A stretch of DNA of 64,000 bases, taken from NCBI GenBank assembly GCA_030267565.1, contig BRXU01000022.1, positions 2,066,001 through 2,130,000 of the forward strand, in the 5' to 3' direction. Below the pieces are notes generated by a model. The model was not told where the DNA came from. It was given only the letters and a program-made list of their open reading frames with translations, and did not search any database. Source of the stretch: Pleodorina starrii. Lineage: Eukaryota > Chlorophyta > Chlorophyceae > Chlamydomonadales > Volvocaceae. Positions 58,101 to 64,000 of this stretch are shown piece after piece. The first letter of the stretch is position 1. The number at the start of each line of letters is the position of its first letter. The position numbers were made by a program, and so were the translations under genes.

Positions 58101-61100
58101 TAAATGATTATTTGGTTGAAACCCCGCAAAGTGTCAAGAAACACACGAAAGGGTCCATAGCAAATATGTTGTGATTGAGCAACATTCAGATACGAAGAGA
58201 AGTCATATAAGTCAATACGGCCCACAGTCCACAGAGGGGCCGGGCGCTTTGCTGCCTTCAACAAAATATTTAGAATTATAAAAAGAATACCCAACGAACC
58301 TCGCAAACGTTTCTCGCAAACTGTAATTAAACTCAATCGGCATATTTGCAGTTCTTACCCAATATGCAGGGAAAAACGTTTACCGGTAGAATAGAAGACC
58401 GCCGACGCCATGCTATCGTACTACTGTACGCGTGTCACGGTTGGAACCCCCAAAAATGTGAGAAAAATGCAAACGAACACACAGGTCATAACGCAAGGTG
58501 CCGCCGCCGAATTTCTTCGGGGATGCACTGGCACTTGGTGGCCGTTGCGCCGAGAGCAGCTGCGGCCGAACTCGAGCCGTCGCCATCGACGCCGCTGCTG
58601 TTGCCGCCTCCACTGCCGGCCACAATGACAGCGGCCTTCCGACCGCCGCTGGCGGCTGCTGCTGCACGAATGACGGAGCCTGCAAAGCTCCCGGCCGCAG
58701 CATAGGATTCACTGGCAGGGCCCGACCGGGGCCGCCGTCATCATCGCCGAAAGCCCCGCCGCTGGCGCCGAGCCCCCGCCGCCTCGGCCGCGGACGGGGA
58801 CGCTGCTGCCGGCTCGGTGCCGGGGACGGGCGTCGCCGCCGCCGCGGCCTCCTCCTCCTCCTCCACCTCCTCCTTCCAGCAGCCCAGCCATGTTGGCGTC
58901 AGCGGCCGCCGCCAGGTCCTGTGGACGCTGCTGCTGGTTGGGCGTGTGAACAGTGGTGCACGGTGGCCCCGTTCAAGTCCGCGCGGGCCGGCGGAGTTAT
59001 GCCCTCTCAGCTGCTGTCACGGGAGAGGTTCCGGAGAGAACGAAGGCCCCACTCACCCACCCACCAGCAGCGGCCATTCGTGTTTCCATGGTACCGGAGC
59101 ATCAGGCCGGCCCACAGCCGCGACACCAGCTGCCCCTGGACGTCCAACACTCCGCTCAGGCCCTCCAGCTGTGTGCAGGCGTGGAAAGTTGGGAGCATAG
59201 GACACGTACAAGGGGGACCGGGGGAGAGCCTTGCAAGATGGGTGTTTGAATATATACGGTAGATGAAGGCAAACTGGATACAGCCGTGAGATGGAAGCAG
59301 CCCAGAACAGGTGGGCGGCTCGGGTGGTGAACAAACCAAGGCTCGAATCAGCTTCACCAACACCACCGGACCCCCCCAACCGCCATTGGAGACCTAAAAA
59401 CACACAACAACACCGGCAATAAAGCGGATGGTCCGGGTCGACCCACGGCGGTACGAAGCTGCGGCGGCGCGGATTCCATCCCACGCAAGACCCTCGCACC
59501 CAAACCCACCCCGGACCACCGCATCCACCCCCGAACTGCACCCACCTCTGCCTGCTGCTGGACAGTGCATACGGTGCGAAATGCAGGAGGGTGCGATGTG
59601 CAAGAGGGGCCGGGTGGCGGACCATGAGGAGTCGGCTCCCAACCACACCGGCCGAGCGCGCAGGCCACCATGCATGAGGAACACTGGGCGAGGTGACTGC
59701 AGGAAAGGGCGTTGGAGCAAGGGCAAGGCCAGGGCGGGGGCACAGGCGGAGGCAAGACGAGGGCATACCGGGGGGGAGAGGGGGCCGGCGAAATGAGGGG
59801 GAGGGCATCAGGCATGCGGGGCTGGTGAGGGCAAGCGCAGGTCGGGGGCATACAGAGGGAGGGCCACAAAGCACGGGGGGCCAGGGGGGCACGTGCAAGG
59901 GCAAGGCAAGGGAGGCATGGGAGGGCCACCAAACTTGCGGGCCGGCGAGGGCAGGAACAGAAGCAGGGCAAGCAGAGGCAGAGGTGCCGGAGAGAACGTA
60001 GGCTGGCGATTGGCCTTGAGCTGGGGCCGGGGTTGGGTGCATGCTGATGGCGCAGGGAGCCATCCATGGACGGCGCCTCAGAGGCGGCCGCCCGACGCTG
60101 CAGCGCCACAGTACGGGCACCTGCAACCCCCCCAGCCAGGAAACAGCAAGTGCTGCAGCCGCCCCACCATGCGTAACGGCGCGCTAGACGTGCCAGCGTA
60201 CTCACCGTCGTCGCTGCTGCGGCGGCAAGCGCCGCCGCCAGCCTCACCGCCGGCGCTGTTCGTGCTCCCCTGCACATTGGAGAGGCACGGCGGCAGCGGA
60301 AGCGGAAGCGACCCCGAAGCTTCCCCGTACGGCAAGGGTAGCGGCACCAGCGAGCCCCTCTCGTCGTCCGACCCTGGATCCAGCTCCCCAGGCCGCGCCC
60401 CGTGGCCGCCGTGGTCGCTGCAAACGGCGGTGCGCACGGCGGCGGCAGCGGCAGCCGCCGTCATCGCCGCCGCCGCCATCTCCGCTGCACGGGCGGCGTG
60501 CTTTTTTTCTACGAGGGACTTTACAAGGACGGGGAAAGCGAAGCCCAACGGACAAGCCGAGCAAGACCGGCAAGCCACAACCACCTGGCGAGAAGCCCAA
60601 AAAACCACCGCAAGGAGCCGAAGAGAGAGAAACCAAGCAACGCCTAAACTCGCAGACAGGACAGGGACAGGGACGGGGGCAGCAAGAGGCCAGTTGCCTC
60701 TGCTGCACGGGCGGCACACACGGCCGCCCCTACCTCCAAGACACCGAGGAGGGAACCGAAACCAACACCAGGGCCCAACACCAGGGCCGAACCCCAGGGC
60801 CCAACACCAGGGCCAACACCACAGCCCAACACCAGGGCCCAACACCACGGCCCAACACCACGGCCCATCACCCGGGCCAGCACCACGGACCAACACCAGG
60901 GCCCGACACCGGGGACACACCCCAGGGCCGGGAAAAGGCCCCAACAGCTACCACAACGACAACACATAAAAAATAACAACCTGCACAACCGCAACAGACA
61001 GGGGCGAACCCTACACCCAGGGCGACAGCAACACGAACGGCAAACAAAACCGGGCAACTGCCACAACAAACCAGGCCAAGCAAGCCCGTTATGGAGCCGT

Positions 61101-61264
61101 GGCGTCCCGGGGGGCCATGCAGCAGCAGCGCCGGCGGCTGGTTGCCGCCCATGCCCACCCGCACGAAGGAGCAGCCGCCGTGCTGGTCGCAGGTCCGGGT
61201 CGATGAGCGCAGAGTAGTTGACCTTGTTCCACATGGGGGGTGCGGGGGGCGGGGGCTTATTTTG
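58101..61264. other. GC-rich region with possible minus-strand exon, gene unresolved
   Basis: Overlapping low-complexity frames occur on both strands. On the minus strand 60484-60206 is bounded by a CAG acceptor and a GTGAGTAC donor and encodes an Ala-rich stretch followed by acidic SDDERGSLVPLPLPYGEASG and RRSSDD, a composition typical of algal exons. I could not extend it into a full gene. Confidence 0.35.
60755..60945. repeat. 12-14 bp minisatellite (GGCCCAACACCA family)
   Basis: About 14 imperfect copies of GGCCCAACACCA/G. Long minus-strand frames rich in Gly, Pro, Trp and Cys come from it. Confidence 0.85.
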
Positions 61265-61560
61265 TTCGCTTAGAGCACCATCCACCACCGTCACACTGTC
61301 CAACGCCTTACGAACTGTGAGTCCAAGGCGGTTGGTCCTGCCAACCAGAACCCCACCTCATCCGTTCACCCAACATCCGTAGAGACAGAGGGTTCAGCGA
61401 TTGTCACCAATCAACCGTGTCATCTGCCCATTCAACTGGGGCCCAACTCCACATCTCAGCAGCTAGCCATAATCTCGCCGCTCCCGACAATGTCGGGGGG
61501 TCTCCCCGGGAATCGAACCCAGGACATTAAACCGGCAGCCGGTTGCGTCAAATTCAGACC
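61265..61560 (-). mobile_element. SINE-like dispersed repeat, copy B with tRNA-like head
   Basis: Minus-strand relative of 18120-18385. Its upstream end has a T-arm/B-box-like sequence, ctgggttcgattcccgg, with a five-pair stem counting one wobble pair. Body blocks match copy A. The tail ends near 61265 without a long poly(A). Confidence 0.6.
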
Positions 61561-61799
61561 AGAACTTGTATAAGTGCAGAGCCAAGTTGGTACGGGGGCG
61601 GGTGGGCCGGGTTGCAGGATTCGAGGGCGTTCAGCACAAGTGCAATGTGTCATTGAGACGGGTAGCGTACTGGGACCGGAGCGCCGAGAGCCAGAGCCAT
61701 GTCCCAGGGCGGAGAGCGCACCGGCCGATGAGTGCCCACCACGCGGAAGGTGAGGCCGGTGGGGTGCCGTACACTGGAGTGGATAGAGGGCGCTGTACA

Positions 61800-62310
61800 G
61801 TGCAGTACGATGTCGTACATGGGCGTGGCCATTCGTAGCGGCGCCATGCGGCGCCGTGCAGCCTCTCCTGGTGGACGCGCCCACCTCGGCCCCCGAGCGC
61901 AGCAGCACCTCCACAGCCTCCACCGGGAGCCAGCCTGCGCAGCCGCCGGAACCAAACGACGGCAGTGGCACAGCGCAGAAAGGCAGGTGGCCGTTGCTGG
62001 CGGCTTGGTGCAGCGGCAGCCGGCCCGTCCGCGGAGGCGATGTTCGGGTCGGCGCCGGCGCGCAGCAGCGGCCGCCAGGCGATGGCCGTGGGTCGCTGGG
62101 GCCTGCAGCGGCGTCGAGCTCGCGCTATATTGCGCATTCATGTTGCCGCATGCGGCGCCGCCGCAGCCGCCGTCGCGCGTCGACGGCTGCGCCGCCACAG
62201 CCGCACAGCAGCTGCGTGACCAGCTGCTCCAGCCCGCCCTGCACCGCCAGCAGCCACAGCAGCAGGGCCGCCAGGCCCGCCCGCCGACGAGACACGCGCG
62301 CGAAAGGAGA
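61800..62310 (-). pseudogene. Ankyrin-repeat pseudogene fragment
   Basis: Ankyrin-type segments appear in order on the minus strand but in different frames: GGLEQLVTQLLCGCGGAAVD, STPLQAPATHGH, LLRAGADPNIASADG, then LPLHQAASNGHL and VEVLLRSGAEVGASTRRGC followed by TAPHGAATNGH. At least three frame changes separate them. It is a decayed gene, or an intact one hit by indel errors in GC-rich sequence; introns do not explain the shifts because no splice sites sit there. Confidence 0.65.
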
Positions 62311-63594
62311 GGTAAGAGGCGCTCGCAATTGTCTGGGGCTGTGAGTTGCAACCCGCCGCACCCGCATCTCCCGTCCTGGTAGTAACTATTAACTTCTACC
62401 ATACCATTCCATTATCCTACTATCAATGTTCTTCTCACACCCCGTACTACCGAGATGTGCCCCCGAATACCGTAAACTCAACCCTGCACCCCAACACAGC
62501 CCCCGCACGCCCCCAAAACCCACCCTCTGGTGGGGTCGCAGAGTTTCGCAGGTCGCCGCCAGCAGCAGCGATTCAGGCGAGTGCTTGCCGCTGCCGGTGG
62601 CGTATTAATGGGCCGAGCATTCCAAGGACGAGCGGACGAGTGCCGGCCGCCATGAGAGCATTAACCCCTGCATCTGCTCCCCACAAACGCCCGCGAAGGC
62701 GCCGCCGTTGGCTGATCCTTCGTCGTCGCAATCAGTCGGTCGGCTCAAGCTCCCTCTTAAGTCAACCAGTCAGCGAGGACGTCGTCCATACTGTATCATA
62801 CGGCAGTACCGCAGTTTAGATCCTGACAACTATACTTCCTGTCCAGCCCCCGGGCGCCCTCTACCCGTGGGCGGGTTGAGCGGCCGAGGGCATGAGGCAA
62901 CAAGGGGTTGGTGTCGGCTTCCTTGAAGCCGGAAAAAGGGCGGGGCCCCGTTCAATCTGTAATAAAGAATGTAATATTTTACTTATGCAGTGTTTCTGCT
63001 GGCTGAGATACTGCACTTGTCCAAGGACAGAGGCAGGCAGGCACGGACATGGGCAACCCTACAGGGCGGGGCCCCCCTGGGCGCTTCGCGCTGGGGCCCC
63101 GCCCAAAAACGCAGGGCATCCGAAGACACTTGCACATCCGAAGATACTTGCACATCCGCAACAGATTATGGGCCGAAGAAAAACCACGACATATTCCATC
63201 CACTTACGTACCTTTGCACTGGCATTTTATGCCTGCAGTGCACGGCCAGCTTGTACGCTGTCCCTAACCTCCAAACGAAGGCCTAGAGCCCATAGTAACA
63301 AGCGACGTCCAGCGTCGGGGAGGGTCGGAGTGGTTCCCCCTCGGGCCCATGTCTGACCCGGGTAGGCTGTTTCTTTAGGATGCGGGGTGGGGGTATTGAG
63401 TGGACAGGAGCCAACCTGTTCAGCCGGACGTAAATTCCGCGCCGCCTTTCGGCTACATCTCAACGTGTCAGACGGCCACTTTGTTCACGGGGCCCACTCC
63501 CCGGGCGGGGCCGAAGCCCCGCCAGATCACTCGGTCCGATTGCATCTCGAACCTCCCGTGGTCAGCGTACACACTGAGCCCCAGAGGCTATCAG
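62311..63594. other. Intergenic, no gene recognised
   Basis: Two TGTAA motifs lie at about 62959-62976. An 11-bp-stem hairpin (ggcggggcccc ... ggggccccgcc) lies at about 63065-63105, followed by a short tandem of gcacatccgaagatactt-like units at 63118-63165. No coding sequence is supported. Confidence 0.5.
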
Positions 63595-63720
63595 CCTAGG
63601 CAGTGGTAACTCAGTGGTTCAGCGCAAGTATATTCAGCGACTACACCCATATGACCGGGATGGGTTTCGATCCCGGGTCTTTGGCATACAGGGGCCTGAA
63701 TCCTGTGCCAACAGCCGAAA
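63595..63720 (+). mobile_element. tRNA-derived SINE head
   Basis: A-box-like TAACTCAGTGG (63607-63617) and B-box-like GGTTTCGATCCC (63662-63673) are spaced as in a tRNA gene, with a T-stem flanking the latter. The acceptor arms do not pair and the B box has an extra T, so it is a Pol III promoter relic of a SINE rather than a tRNA gene. Confidence 0.5.
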
Positions 63721-64000
63721 CCGTAATATAGGGTAATGCTTGTGTACGGCAGAGCGTGTAACGATTTAACACTTCCAAGCGACCTCGTGAAGGCGATCAT
63801 CGTGAAGCTTATATGAAATTTGAATCTCTGTTGCGTGGGTTTGTTGGCCCTGTTCGTGGCTGCGTGGCTGGCTGGCTGCCCGGCGGAGTGACGAGCAACC
63901 TTGATGGCTGGATACACTAACAAGGCCAATTAATAGCCCTTAATACTCGTAAGACCATAATAGATACTGAAAATCAATGGTGCATGTATCAGTATGAATG
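63721..64000. other. Right window edge, nothing recognised
   Basis: AT-richer sequence that may be the body of the SINE that starts upstream. No coding frame is supported. Confidence 0.4.

Noticed and set aside
63595..63720. Functional tRNA gene
   Set aside because: Acceptor stem does not pair and the T-loop has an extra base.

Overview
The window looks like nuclear DNA of a chlamydomonadalean (volvocine) green alga. It is GC-rich. Its genes are cut by many short introns with GTGAG/GTGCG donors and CAG|G acceptors. TGTAA, the usual algal poly(A) motif, lies downstream of both large genes. Encoded proteins carry Ser-Pro hydroxyproline-rich stretches and ShKT domains, as algal wall proteins do. 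The species cannot be fixed from the sequence alone.

Layout. 1-10909 is a macrosatellite: three near-identical units of about 3.2-3.7 kb plus a partial fourth, each holding a large minisatellite of 14-15 bp elements. 10910-22885 has no gene I can defend. It holds a 589-bp foldback element, low-complexity GC-rich DNA, a possible membrane-protein exon set near 16 kb, a SINE-like repeat and a 10-bp minisatellite. 22886-42197 (+) is one 31-exon gene whose reading frame stays open through every inferred splice. It encodes a secreted protein of about 2560 residues: signal peptide, duplicated Cys-rich modules on Pro/Ser-rich linkers, a G8 domain, a long CEMIP/TMEM2/PKHD1L1-like beta-helix region, a (Ser-Pro)n stalk and nine ShKT domains. 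42198-46194 is gene-poor. 46195-56245 (+) is an 11-exon gene for a giant golgin of about 2185 residues: a long coiled coil with a C-terminal membrane anchor of golgin-84/giantin type. 56246-64000 is repeat-rich: a duplicated palindromic element, a 286-bp Harbinger-like MITE with a TAA target duplication, a second SINE-like copy, a frameshifted ankyrin-repeat pseudogene and a tRNA-derived SINE head.

The two genes both relate to secretion, one a predicted extracellular-matrix protein and the other a predicted Golgi tether. Nothing in the sequence shows that they are co-regulated. The most unusual item is the G8/beta-helix/HRGP/ShKT chimera, in which a Ser-Pro exon splits what would otherwise be a complete ShKT unit. 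All gene models are hand-built from splice signals and frame continuity, without transcript evidence.
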